Assembly: GCA_036852015.1 (NCBI GenBank)
Contig: JAANDG010000360.1
Coordinates: 82,184 to 146,183 of the forward strand
DNA: 64,000 nt
Reading direction: 5' to 3'
Origin: Pelodera strongyloides
Lineage: Eukaryota; Nematoda; Chromadorea; Rhabditida; Rhabditidae
The position numbers were made by a program, and so were the translations under genes. The notes below the pieces were generated by a model. The model saw nothing but the letters and a program-made list of their open reading frames with translations. It did no database searches and was not told the DNA's origin. The stretch's first letter is position 1; every line of letters begins with the position of its first letter. Of this stretch, positions 29,376-42,200 are shown piece after piece.

Positions 29376-30245
29376 ATGGCCGATCAAGGTCTAAAGACTC
29401 CAATGGATGTAGATCGTTCTGCTAATAAACGTCGGGCAGATAGTAATGAAAATGTCTCACAGTCACCATCGAGGCCAATTAAGAAGCAAGCTTTAGTGGA
29501 GGTTGTTGGTATGGAAGAGAAAGATATCACGGATATCATTCAGAATGGTTTTGGCGCGGAGGGACTTCATTTGACTGCAAATGAAGCTTCTAAGTTTTTG
29601 ACTGCGGTGGCTAAAATGTTGGAGGTCACCAAAACAGTACTGAATGGCACGGCGCCGTGCATGCAGCAAGCAGTGCGAGAGGAGAAGCGTCTCCGTTCGC
29701 TCGTCTTTAATATCCCACAGCATGTGTACGCGCAGGCCCCAAGGTACCCACCAAACACTGATCCCAATACTGTATCCAGCCAGGATAAGGCGGAAGCAGT
29801 TGCGCGTGCGAAAGTGTCTGAAGACAATCAGGTGGCTTATGAGGTTAAAACGCTTCTAAAACATTTAGACATTCCAGAGTCTCCAGCGTGCATTTTTAAA
29901 ATGAACTCGTTCCTTTGGAAGGTCGAGATGCCAACGAGAAATTCTGTTGGACGGGTTCTCGCGACGAAGCATAAGCTTCGAAATTCAAAATGGGCAAATT
30001 TTTACATTCGTCCCAGCATCTCTTTTGAAGAGCGCCAAAACCTCAAAAGGTTGCGCGATCAGAGGGACTACCTCAATTCTCTGGGTGGCCAACTTTATCA
30101 ACTGCGCGATACAAAACTTGTTTGGAAAAATGACCCGCAATTTGCTGATCGCACAAATGAGGCCATGCAGACACCCATCCCTCAAAACTGGCAAAACCCC
30201 CGGTTCTCCAACCAAAACAATCAGTTTCATCTCCAGGGAAACTAA
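29376..30245 (+). CDS. LINE ORF1, nucleic-acid-binding-like protein
   Basis: Intact frame of 289 residues, 20 bases before ORF2. The N-terminus is basic (KRRADSN, RPIKKQ). The middle has a helical stretch; then RSLVFNIPQHV and ATKHKLRNSKWANFYIRPSI with ERQNLKRLRDQRDYLN resemble the RRM/C-terminal part of LINE ORF1 proteins. No zinc knuckle is seen. The function is RNA binding by analogy with the class. Confidence 0.75.
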   Translation: MADQGLKTPMDVDRSANKRRADSNENVSQSPSRPIKKQALVEVVGMEEKDITDIIQNGFGAEGLHLTANEASKFLTAVAKMLEVTKTVLNGTAPCMQQAVREEKRLRSLVFNIPQHVYAQAPRYPPNTDPNTVSSQDKAEAVARAKVSEDNQVAYEVKTLLKHLDIPESPACIFKMNSFLWKVEMPTRNSVGRVLATKHKLRNSKWANFYIRPSISFEERQNLKRLRDQRDYLNSLGGQLYQLRDTKLVWKNDPQFADRTNEAMQTPIPQNWQNPRFSNQNNQFHLQGN

Positions 30246-30265
30246 ATTGTCAAAGTAGGGATGAA

Positions 30266-33147
30266 TTGTCACTCTTGGTATCATATTGTAACATTAGAAG
30301 CGTCTTAAAGAATCTTTCGTCTGTTCAGTTGCATTTATCACAAAAGAATCCTGACTTATTTATATGTGTAGAGAGTTGGCTAAGAAAAGACATAGGTAGT
30401 TCTTTAATACTTGATGGGCTGGATTATAACGTATTTCGCCTGGATCGTACATCTAAAAGGGGTGGTGGTATTTGTGCTCTCACAAATCCAAATATTACTT
30501 GCAAAGAGCAAAAAAGCATAAGTAATTCAAATTACGAAGTGCTATGTTTGGATCTTGAGAACATAGTAAAATTTACAAAAATACGTTTCGTAATTATATA
30601 TCGCTTGCCGGGCTGCACAACAGTGGCTGATACTAGCTTATATGATGAAATCATAAATCTATGCAGTTGTGGCCTGGAAACTATAGTACTTGGCGACTTC
30701 AACATTCACTACGATTGTTTTTCTCCCGCTCCAAAATCAGCTAAAGAAAAGGGTTTCGGTGAATTTGTCACATCTATGGGTTGGGCCTATTTTGTGAATC
30801 AACCAACACGTGAACAGCGTATAATTGACCATGTTTTTTCCAGTTCTCCTCATATTATAACTGAGCTAAATGTAGAGCCCGCCATTGGTACATCTGATCA
30901 CAATACAATAACTTTCAATGTAAACTTTTCACCCAGTCTTTTATCTAAGAGAACACCAATTCTTGATTTCAAAAATGCAGACTGGTCTTCAATCACGAGA
31001 GCTTTATCTATAGATTGGGAAAACTTCTTTGGATATTATCTTGATGTAAATGATTTGGAACAGAAATTAACTGAGTATATCCGCTATTTAATAGGAGAAT
31101 TTGTCCCAATCAGGTATCATGAATTGCAAATAACAAAATTTCCTGCATATATAAAGAATATGCTTTATCATAAACGTCGTTTATTCCTTATCAATAGACA
31201 AAATCCATCGGTTGCAAACTCAGCTATCATGAGAAACATAAACTGCAATTTAGAAAAGGCGCTCCAAAAGTTTTTCGCTCACAGGGAAAAGAAAATTTTT
31301 GATAATAAATTCGGGAAAAAGTTCTTTTCTTATGTGAATGCTCGTATAAAGGGAAAATGCAATATTGGGGTAATTACTGATCCAAATTCACAAGATACTG
31401 TTTATGACAATCAGCTAAAAGCTGAGCTAATTGGGAGTCAATTTAAATCTGTCTTTACAAATGATAATGGGTGGTTGCCATATATGCATACAAAGTCTAC
31501 TACGTACAGAAATCATAAAATACCTACTATTTATCCGGATGAAGTGTATAAAGCCTTGGGAAAATTAAAGAATTCCTTTTCTATTACATCTGATGGAATA
31601 CCGCAATATTTCTTAAAATCTTTGAAAAGAGAACTGGCGGAACCTCTTTCCTATATTTATAATCTTTCTCTTGAGACCGGTAAAATGCCATCAAACTGGC
31701 GAAAATCTATTGTTACCCCAGTGCCAAAGATCTCAAAGCCAACCCTCCCAGTTCATTTTCGGCCAATATCCATAAATAGCGCTATATGTAAAACAATGGA
31801 AATGATTGTCCTCAATCAAATAAATCGTTTTTGTTTTGAAACTAAACTGTTTACCAGAAGAGCAGTATGGGTTCATTAGAGGAAAATCTGTAGAATTACA
31901 GATGTTGGATTGCCAGAAAAACTGGCTTTCTTCTCACGAAAAAGGGGAATTGATTGATGTAGTCTATTTGGATATAGCAAAGGCTTTTGATAAGGTAGTC
32001 CACCCAAAATTGGTTTTCAAACTACGGAAATTGGGATTCCCTGAACAACTTGTTCAATGGATAAAGGATTTTCTTTCTCAGAGAACCTTTTCTGTTAAAA
32101 TAAATAATAGCACCTTTTCAAGTGAATTCGCAGCGCCCTCTGGGGTCCCACAGGGTTCAATTTTAGCGCCACTACTCTTTTTACTCTATATATCCGACCT
32201 CCCAAAGGCAGTAAAAACTTCGCCGAGCATTTCAATAAGGTGTTTTGCCGATGATTGTAAAGTGTTTTGTCAATACAAAAGAGAAGATGCATCAGAGGCA
32301 CATAAATTACTCCAAATCTCTTTAAACGCTCTATCAGATTTTTGCAATGATTGGCAAATTGAATTATCCGAATCAAAAAATGCAGTGTATTATATCTTGG
32401 AAAAAATAACATGAAATATGTTTACGAAGTGAAAACTTTGCATTGGGTTCGGTTAGTACAATTAGAGATCTTGGCATACAAGTGCAAAACAATTGGCAAT
32501 ACGTTGATCATATAAGCAAAATGTGTATTAAAGGAATGGGAGCCTGGTTTGCGATTAACAAAACCATAAAACAGAGAAATCCTTTAATACTCTTGAAAGC
32601 ATATAAAACATATGTTCGGCCAATCCTTGAATTTGCAAGCGTTGTTTGGAGCCCTTACTTAAAGAAAGACATAACCAAAGTTGAAAAAGTTCAAGCCCGT
32701 ATTACGCGCATTATCTTTCAAAAATGTTTTGGACAATCTCCGATCCCTTGCTATAGCGAAAGGCTACGTAAGTTTAACCTTTTATCTCTGCAACAACGAC
32801 GTATAAAGCAAGACCTTGTATTTGCATTCAAGTTACTCAAGGGAGAACTCTCCACCTCGTTTAGTAAATACTATGCTTGGAGACCAACTAGAGGTCGTAT
32901 TTCATCTTTTGAATTGCATGTACCCTTCTCAAAACTGAATCCTTATTATCACAGTTTCTTTATTCGCACGGCTAAATGGCTAAACAAACTCCCAGACAAA
33001 CTTTTACAATTACCAAGTTCGAAATCTCTTAGTCGGCGTTTAAAGTCAATGGATAGAAATGATGGTAGAAATGATCTACTTACGATGTTAGAAATAAATG
33101 ATGTAACATCCAACTTCCGAGAGTATACCCTTACTTTGAATCGTTAA
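30266..33147 (+). pseudogene. LINE ORF2 (endonuclease and reverse transcriptase), two frameshifts
   Basis: 30266-31879 encodes the APE-type endonuclease (CNIRS, CVESWL, LGDFNIHYD, IDHVF, GTSDHNT) and the start of the RT (LPVHFRPISI). Near 31850 the frame shifts; 31836-32414 carries the RT core VVYLDIAKAFDKV, GVPQGSILAPLLFLLYI and CFADDCKVF. A second shift near 32405 leads to 32443-33147, the C-terminal domain (IRDLGIQV, YVRPILEFASVVWSP). The YADD-type box reads FADD. The copy cannot make a single ORF2 protein. Confidence 0.88.
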
Positions 33148-33822
33148 TGATAATTCGTTTAGTTTATGGAATGAACTGGTAGGGAACCCATATTACCCTT
33201 GGTATTTGATTTCGACTACGAAGAAGAAGAAGCTATTATTCTGTCTACGAAGAAGAATTAACTACAAATCTTTGTTTAATCGCTTTATGTATTTCATTGT
33301 TCGATTGGTTCTTTTCTTGTAAACATTATGGGGGATATATCGATGCGGGTCTTTATTCTAACACTGTGCTTTGTTATTTGTGCCTTTCTTTTTTCGTCAT
33401 AGTTTTGCAAAATTTCCCAAAATCAAGTGGATTATCCACCAAAAGCCATTTGCGGCGCTGCGACATTTTATTGTAGCGCATAAGGTTGCCTGCGGGTGGA
33501 GGGTATTCACTGTGCTAGTTTTTGAGATTCAGTTGTAATAGTTACTTTTACCTAAGCCCAATTGTGAAGTTCTTATCTCGTGGCCCATTTTTTTTGAGGT
33601 AACAATACAATGTCGCCCATATAACAAAGGATTTGGGGAAATATTTGCAAAACTATGTAAAGCAGACCAAGAGTATGATAATACACCTTCACATTTTTCT
33701 TTTACCCGATTGCTAATCGACTACAGTACAACTGGTTTCGTTATATCTACATTGCTTTCTCTTCATCATATTATTTGATGCACACCTCGGTGTTATTTAA
33801 TAAATAAATAAATAAATATTGG

Positions 33823-35066
33823 ATGCTGATGCTCTTTATAGCTCTGCGCTCTGTTTTTGGAGAGTATTAACTAATTGTTGCTGGTCAACTCAATCTGTAA
33901 AATATATGTAATCTGTAGGTGTGCTAGTAACCTTTGTATTACGAATTTAACGAAGTATCTCGTGTCGGTATCGTATCTTATTGATTATAAGGTTGTTATT
34001 AGCATTTTTGCAGATACACACGTTTTTTTGGTCTCTCGGTTTCTGGTTTTGTGTGTTTGTGAATTGCACTGAGAGAGCACAGAGAATGAGAGTAGTGTAT
34101 GTGGGTTGTTATCTGTGGAGGTAGAGTCGGAGGCATTATTATGGGCGGAGTATATCTACTTGTTGCTTTTTTTGCTGATTGACGGTTATTTATGGTCATC
34201 ATGCTCGAGTGACTTGACTGTTTTGAAATTATCTCTCGTCAGTTTATCTGTTTGTCAGTTATAATAGAAGCTAGGACGTAAGATGTATACTAAGAACTAT
34301 GCTAGCAACTTTATTTACTGGAATAAAGCATAATGAACTGAACTGTGGCCGTATGCACGAACAGTGGGAGCCTCCCCGGCTCCCCGGTTGGGAGAATTTG
34401 TCTCTGCATGTGTCTGATTCGTGTGATCCCTCTTCCCTCTGGTTCTCTCACCTCCCACTGGGAGCTGGGAGCATATTCCCGGTGTTCGTGCATACGGCCA
34501 CTGGAATAGTTTTCTTTGTGGATTTGTGGTCCAAATGGTCCAAACCGGAGGTTGTTGGAAAAAAATATTTAACTTTTTTAATGATTCACGGAGATAACCT
34601 GTGCGTAGTGAAGACTGTATTTTCCCTATAATCATAATGCCATATTTGTTTCGCAACGTTCGCAAGTTGTTTTTGAAATTAATGCTACTATAGGCGAGAA
34701 ATACACGGCTCCTTCTTGTCTTATCGTGTCTTTCGATTTTACAGGAGCCTTATCGGCTGTGTTTCACTGAAGACTGCCAAAAACAGTTGCGTTGTTAATA
34801 ATTTATGGTACGTAGTTTTCGAAACTACTTGTGAAACTTGAAACTACTCTTTTTTCCTACTACTCCTATTTCTTGTACTGTCTAGAGCCCCTTTGGGCCT
34901 TTGGCCCAATTTATAGTGAAAGGTATACATCCCCTTATATACGAGATTTGATCTATTTATAATTGTGGTGGCCCTAGCGGCCCTTTGTTATTTTTTTATT
35001 TTGACTGTCGCGGTTTATGTTGTAATGAGATGAATAGTCACGTACTTACTGTTTTTTCTTCTTCAG
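33823..35066. other. Non-coding interval with an inverted-repeat element
   Basis: No supported exon apart from the MITE at 34346-34500. Confidence 0.45.
34346..34500. mobile_element. Second MITE family, full copy
   Basis: Perfect 17-bp inverted ends TGGCCGTATGCACGAAC (34346-34362) and its complement (34484-34500). The interior has further near-palindromic arms (GGGAGCCTCCCCGG, CTCCCACTGGGAGC). A truncated copy lies at 55911-56038 in the opposite orientation. Confidence 0.85.
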
Positions 35067-35293
35067 CGCGCGCTCTCCTCCACCGGGCGGGCAAAAGCGG
35101 CCGCGAAAAGTTTCTATGGGAACCGAGTTGTAGACGACGACAAAAGGAAGATACAGAAGAATCAGAATAGTAATAATATCCGTCTCAAGACTCTCAAGAG
35201 GGAAGGAAACTCTAGTTTGACTACTCCCTTGAAGTACGCCTTGGAATTTGCTAACCCCGTTTTGTGTTGCGAAACAAGGATAGAGGAAACTAG
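35067..35293 (+). CDS. Possible exon of unknown gene
   Basis: After a strong acceptor (TTTTTTCTTCTTCAG) a frame stays open for 227 bases to a donor (ACTAG|GTGGGT) and encodes basic sequence such as GRAKAAAKSFYGNRVVDDDK and LKYALEFANPVLCC. Phase at the donor does not join to the exon at 36265, so it may belong to a different transcript or be false. Confidence 0.3.
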
Positions 35294-35365
35294 GTGGGTG
35301 TTTTATGTTTGTATGCTTGTTTTAATTAGAAGAACGAAAACGAATTATGGTTGTGGTTCTCTGTT

Positions 35366-35554
35366 AGGGCGCGTTCGGGATTGATTTTCCGAAAGGAAAA
35401 CAGGCAAATTCATCGTTCGGGATGGACATTTTGGAAACGTTCTAATGCTTGGAGAAAACAAAAAATACAGTATGAATTAGCAAAATTAGCATGGAAAGGT
35501 ACAAATTAGCATGGTTTGCATGCTAATTCATACTGGATTTTTTGCGCGCGCCCT
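35366..35554. repeat. Palindrome-rich element
   Basis: CAGTATGAATTAGCA near 35469 pairs with TGCTAATTCATACTG near 35520, with ATTAGCATGG repeated between them. The ends GGGCGCGTTC and GCGCGCGCCC are also roughly complementary. Probably another small inverted-repeat transposon. Confidence 0.5.
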
Positions 35555-36264
35555 TACTGATGGATATGGATTTTGATTTTGAACTGGTTTGATTGCTGGG
35601 TTCTTTTTTTTTCGATCCTCGGTGAGCGTATGTTCACTGACGTGATGGGTTATCGATGCTATTGCTATGCCTTGTGTGATCACTCCCTTGCCTAATATGG
35701 GGTCGGGCGTAGCCCGGGTAGCTGTTTGCGTATAAAATGATGACTGTATATGTGTACGGTTTACGGATGCGTTTGAACGTGTTAACGTTTTTTTTGCATG
35801 GGGCAACACACGACACTTTTTTGATGTCTGACAGAGACTTTGGTTGGGACGTGTGACTGCGTTATTGCTGTTTTTTTTTTTTTTTTGGGAGAGGAATTTC
35901 ATTGGCCTGTTTAAAGTGGGAGGGGTGAAAGTGAAAAGCGAAAACTATATGAAGAGTTTGTTTGGTTAATCCGTGCAGAAGGCTATATGTTGTGTGTGTT
36001 TTGAACGAGCATTTTGCTCTGATCGGGGAACATGGAACCTAATAGCTAGCTGCGAGATGCTATTGATGTTTTTTTCCGTTGAGGTTCTACTAATACTAAA
36101 TACGAGCAAAAACAGTAACACGCCAAAGTTTAAATGTCTCTGTTTATTTATTGTATTAATATAGTCGCTTGCACGTAGACGTGTAGAGGTTATGCGGTTA
36201 TGTCGGAGCACTGAATTTTTATTATTATTTTTTATTCACATCTTTTATTTATTCTTCCTTTCAG

Positions 36265-39200
36265 ATGAGGATGTCGGCATACGAGATGGGTGGTCTGTTT
36301 GCGCCCCCACCGCCCCCGCTTATGGGCGTCGGACATCATTTCCCTGCTGCATTGGGAGGAGCGGGAGCTCCGCCGATTTGGGGTCCCACACAAGCCGGAC
36401 CTATGAACCCATTACTGCCTTCCCCGGCATCCCACTCGCCATTTGCACCACAAAGTGGTGAGATATTGTTATTTAAAAGAAAAATATCCAGGCATTTTGA
36501 TAGAAAATTGTAAAAGTTATGCGCGGATCTTGGATAGAATTTACGTTATTAAGACAAGCAGAAGGTTCCGTAATGGGGTCTACAAGTATGCTGAAAATTT
36601 ACCGTATTTTGGAAATTTTATATGCAGGTTCCGCGCAGAAATACGGTAGTATTGACAGTATCACTGTATCACAATCACTCATCGATTTTTTTTGGGATAC
36701 TTGTGGACCACAGTGCAGGCCCGCACATATTTATAGAGCTCAGTTCGAGTTTTGTGCGGAAGATGGATGTAACTATATAAACTTTTTTCAGTTGGAAATC
36801 TGTCTGGATTGGGACTCCACAACAATGCTCCCGGTTCCTTTCCGCCCTCTGCTCACTCACAGCCCAGTCTCCCGCTTGATCTGACCCCGAAACCACCAGA
36901 GACTATTAAGGGGTAAGGACATGTTATGTAGTTTAAAGCGAAATACCGGCCGGTTTTTGAAACGCATCGAGTTCACCAGCTTTCTTATGCAGCTTATGCA
37001 AATGAACATAAATTAGAATACAAAATCGAGATAAATAGGCTAAATTCGAGTAAATTAGCATAAACACGTAGGAATTCAGTTATCCACTTTACGTTTCAAA
37101 AGCCGGCCGGTATTTCGCTTTAAAATTTCGCCATGATTAGGTGTCAAGTGTCAAGTCAAGGTGATCAATTTTGGTATTTTTTTGTGGAATGGGACCGTAT
37201 TTGTTTGCTTTGCAGTTGAATTTACTGTGAGGTTTGAAGGGTTGAAAGAATTTTCGTTTGGTATCGAATCGTTTATTCACATTTTTATGATTTCCTAAAA
37301 AAATTTTTTTCAGATATGGCCAATTGACTTGGCTCTCCTCCAAAGCCGGCCTGATTACTTGCAAGGACAAGATGGTCATTTCGTTCCAGATTAAGGACTT
37401 TTGTGATCAGGTTCGTATTTTTTTTTAAATATATTTCTTGTTTTGAAATTTTGAACTTTTCACGAAGGATGAGAGTTGCTGCTGACAAGGAAGGAGTAGT
37501 ACTAGTTTGTATTTGTATCCCTTTCACCCTTACTGTCCCTGTCTGCAGTATCGTTTATTCGTCTGAATTAATTTCGAGGACAATGAAATGATATCTCTAT
37601 ACGGTAGAGAGAGAGAGAGAGAGAGTTACTCTCCGTAACTAAAAAGGGGTGTTTGGTTCTCCTAATATGCAAAAAGAGATCAATTCAGCTGATTCAATGA
37701 CTTTTGTTTACATTTTCGCCCGACTCACGTCTAATGAATATACTGATGTGCTGTTGTAATTGTGTAGAATTAGAGAGATGAAGTATCATGCCACGCTGTT
37801 TTGTTCTTGAAAAAAACAGCATGGTGAGATTCCTACGTTTTCGTTTACATCTTGCCACACTGGATTAATACGTTGCAAAGTTACCAGTGATGTTATTGTT
37901 CGGTACGTTACCTTTCCCTTCTTCCAGCAACTCACCGACTTGACTTCTGTGCTTCGTGTCGGCTTCACTCTCTCTTTCCAAGCTTCACTGTCCGAGAGCC
38001 AGGAATACATTGCCACACTGGTGTCACCACTTTATGGACAGGTTCGTTATTACATTTTCAATAATAAATCTAAAAATACTAAAAATTAAAAATAAACAGG
38101 TTTTTATATGAGCGGAAGCTTTAGTTTGAGAAGCTGTGATCATCAACATACTGTATGTGTTGATAGCAGTGGTATAGCTTCTAGTTGACATTTTAGGATT
38201 TTAGCAAGCTGAAATTGCGTATTAATTATTAATACCTTACCTTAGTTTAGTTAGATACCTTAGAGGTAAGGTATATTAATAGGTTTTGTTGTTTAGAGGT
38301 AAGTTTTTCTTGTTACAGGAATCCGACAACGTTTTCGCTAATGCGGCCGAAGTAAACCTCGAAAAGCTGATGCCAGTGCCTCCAAACAGCAAGGATTCTT
38401 ACGGGTGAGCTTTTCTTTTAAAGTTTCTTTAGTTATGCGGTCTCTCTTTATTTCCGAGCCGCGAGCGTACTCCGGATCCGGAAGTGACGTTTTTGACGTG
38501 TTTATGAGTGGTACTTGCAATTTTCTATCTTCTACGCTTCTACCCAATTGCACAAATAGGTAATTCGTAATTGACTGCTTTTTGAAGAGTATCTTATATG
38601 TTTTACGTACATTTCATAATAACATTTATCTAGTTTTTTATATGTTTTGTTTGTATATTGGGTGGAGTGGGTGAGGTTTTTCAGTCAGACAAAGGAAAAG
38701 GAATTTTTTTCTGAATGTATGTATTTGTATTTTCAGTGCTGCTGAAGAGGCGAGAGCTATTCCCGCACTGTTGGCCATCTTCCAGAGACACTCACTGCCA
38801 CAGATACAGCTGAGCAGGTATTTGTTTTTATTATATTATATATTATTATATTTATAAACTAATTATCTCGGAACGTTACAAGGAACTGTGCATTCTTCGA
38901 AATATTTAGAAACATCTCGTAACGTAACACATGGATTAGTCATTCATTTCATGTCGATAAGTTTATTCGTATCATACCTTCTCTGAAGGGGACCTAAACT
39001 TTAGGAGTTTCAATCAGAAACTCTACCGTGAATATACTATATTTGCTATGCTATGTGTAGGTGACCTGACTAGTTTGTTCCTACTTCTCCCCAAATTTGA
39101 ATTTCATAAGTTACTAATTCTTTATATAGTTATATATGAAACAATTTCAGCATGCACTCACAAATGTCGTCATGCGGTGACGAGGAACTCTTCCGTTACG

Positions 39201-42200
39201 TGGGCTCAAGTTCGCTCAAACGTCGTCAGTTTGTCGAACGACGTACACACTTGTTCAAGTTGAACTCGGATGACACCATTGCGCTGCAGGTGATTATTAC
39301 AGTTCAGAAATTAGTACCTTACTCAACATGTGTATATATATACGATACGGTGTTGAATGCGCATAAGTCCCTGGTGACAGGTGCTCGACGTTTTTTTCAT
39401 TTACTGTGTGCTTGGTTTTTACCGAAAAACCATTTTGTGTAAAGAAAACGGCGTGTTTCAATGAGTACGTTAATGTGGGTGATTTACAACAGGAAATGAT
39501 TTTAGCCATTTCGGAGTTTTGTTTTTGGAGAGGAACATTATCAAACTATACCGTTTTGCATAGTCTGAATAATATTTTTAATAATAATTTAATTGCTGTT
39601 ATTATTCAGCCCCCATGGATCTACAATTGCGTGTGCCTTCTCACGTCGCGTCTTCTACGCCGTGGCGGTGCCACAGCCATTCAGTCACTCTACGACTTTT
39701 ATTGTTCACCAGAGATGCCGGCCGATGTTAGAGCGTGTATTGGGGAAGGTGGGCTGTCGCTGTAATCGATAATGTTGATAGTGGTTTCTTGGTTTTCACT
39801 CTCAGTCAGTCAGTCTCAAGTCAGTGGTATGTATACTTATACTACGCTAGCTTAAAGCGAAATACCACCCCGTTTGGGGTTTTTCCACCAAAAATAGTTT
39901 GAAAAAAGTTATAAACGAAAATAAACATAAAAACACAAACAAATAAGTGCGTATTGCATAAAAATGTTCTCAAACAACCATTTTTTGCGATTTTGTATGG
40001 GAAAATTCGCTTCCGGCGATTTGCCGATTTTAATACTAGCACGGCGCCGAAAAAATCGAGGGATGACCTTTTCAAATGATCACACACTCCGAAGCATCCA
40101 AGTGAGGAAATGTTGACAAAATATTTTGAATTTGGCTAGTAAAAATTCAAAAATGCACTTTTTGAAAACAGCGGTAAACGCACGGTTGTTTACACCTCCT
40201 CTTTTCGTATTTTTTTGTTGAGACCGACCGCTAATTCGCTTTAAGAGAAGAGGCCGGAATGAGAAGTCTGTGGGAATGAGAAGCCCGGAACTGTAATTGT
40301 AGTGGTTTCGTGACTTGGCCACTTGGCTGAATTGTTAAATCTGAGAGCTTTCACCTTCTACCTAAATTCCCTGTTTGGCTTTCCCACTGTGAAAAGGCGA
40401 AAAGAACTATATACTCTGGCTGAACCGCAACACCTCGTAATTCTTTTTCAATTATAATTTATAATGTATGCTTTCCTTCCAGGCCGCAGTGAGTTTCTGA
40501 GCCTGATCCAGAGCCACCCGTGGATCTTTGCCCTTTTCCCCAACAGAACCTATGTGTCCGTTCGTCGTAACCTGCCCCACTTTGAGTATTCGAGTTGGAT
40601 CAAGCAGGTATGTATTATCAGTTATTTCCTTTGACAGCCGTTGGTGCATACCACGTTCACCGTTTTCATAATGTATTTCGCCGTTTTCGTCATGTAATGC
40701 AGAGTTGGTAGTTGGTAGATTTATCAGTATATAAGATTGGCTGCGAAAGGTACGAATTTCGTTTAACCTTTTAAAATGCGAGTCTCGTTGAATTGTGTGG
40801 AATCATATATATCATTAATCATCTATTTCAGACATTCCCCGATTCGGACGCCTTCCGTCCCCCAGCATCACTTCAACAAAACTTCCAGGCGGGAGCACCA
40901 CGCGGTGTTATGCGGTCAGCCGTTTATAGTTTATTGATTTATCATTACCAATCAATAATTCAGTCTTTAGTTGCCCGAAACGGTCACTGGAAATATAGGG
41001 CATGCAACTTGTCATATGAGCTGCATTGGGATAAAATCAAAAGGATGAACAAGTCGATTAGACGAGAAACATGATGTCTGTGGTGGTGTTTTCACATTTT
41101 TGGATAGTTTTATTATTTTGAAAGTATTATTATTTTCAGCTCTCTTTCTCATCAGCCTCTGGCCTCCGCGCTTTCATCTGGAACTGGTTCCCGGGGAGCT
41201 CCTCCTGCCCCTGTGGGAGTGGGCGGAAGACCCCAGTCACTCTGGGACTCGCAGATGTCTCTCGTATCTCCACTCACGGGGTAGGCGTTGGTTATAAGTT
41301 ACTTATAAATTATAAATCTTCATTCATAATAAATATTAGAACAAGCTAGTAGATGAATAAGCAATAATGTAATCAGTATCAGTAATACTTTTGGGGGTTG
41401 TTTACGCACATTACTGGACTGGGTCGAAGCGAACTTAAATAATGTATCATTGATACATTGTGTTTCATCAACGTAAATTGAGCAAGGGATTTGTGACTAG
41501 GATATTGTTATTGTTGTTGACTTAGGTAGTATTTCGAACTGTTAAGGTAACATAGACTTATTATCCTTGGGGCTTTGATGTTAGATGTTATCAGTTATCT
41601 GCGCCGAAATGTTTGCCTTTTCTCAGTTGTAGCTGAATTGCTTGTTTACAGGTTTCCTAATTTCAGACCTGCAGAGGCTTGGAGTCCTCTTCTCTCCAGC
41701 ACCAACTCGGCGTGGCGTCACAGTCCTGCTCCGACACCTAACAACACTTTTATGGGTTCGACTCCGACACATGGTTCACAAAAGGCTCGTTTCTTTTATA
41801 TGAAAAAATGCAGGATTAGGTCGGTCGGCTGATCTGATTTTCATACCTTTAGTTGGTAAATTCCCCTTGTTGTTAGCTAGTTCGCCTTCCACTGTACTGG
41901 GCTCCTGCGAATCTTTTCTGTTTATGAGGTAGCATGGCGATTACGTTCGTTTCCACAAAGAAAGTATGCAAATAGGGGTGAAATTGTTGTTCTACGAGAT
42001 AACCTTCGTATCTTATAGGTACTGGTCTCGGCGTCCACGCAGACCAGTTCGCGGCCAATGATTGGCCAGGGCGAGTGCACCTGCCGTTGCCAGTGCGGAA
42101 GGGGAAACAGTCAACAGCAGCAACAGGGAATCGGGTTCGGAAGCAACCTCTCGGGATCGTCGGTCATCGGATCCCTGGCAGGAGCCATTGGCGGAGGACC

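Larger units (their letters stand above)
29290..33822 (+). mobile_element. CR1/Jockey-like non-LTR retrotransposon (LINE)
   Basis: About 4.5 kb with ORF1, then endonuclease-reverse transcriptase ORF2, a 3' UTR of about 650 bases ending TGATGCACACCTCGGTGTTA and a (TAAA)n-type tail. The left border is a guess, placed just before the 5' UTR; a target-site duplication was not found. Truncated relatives occur at 24127 and 49385, so the family has been active in this genome. Confidence 0.85.
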
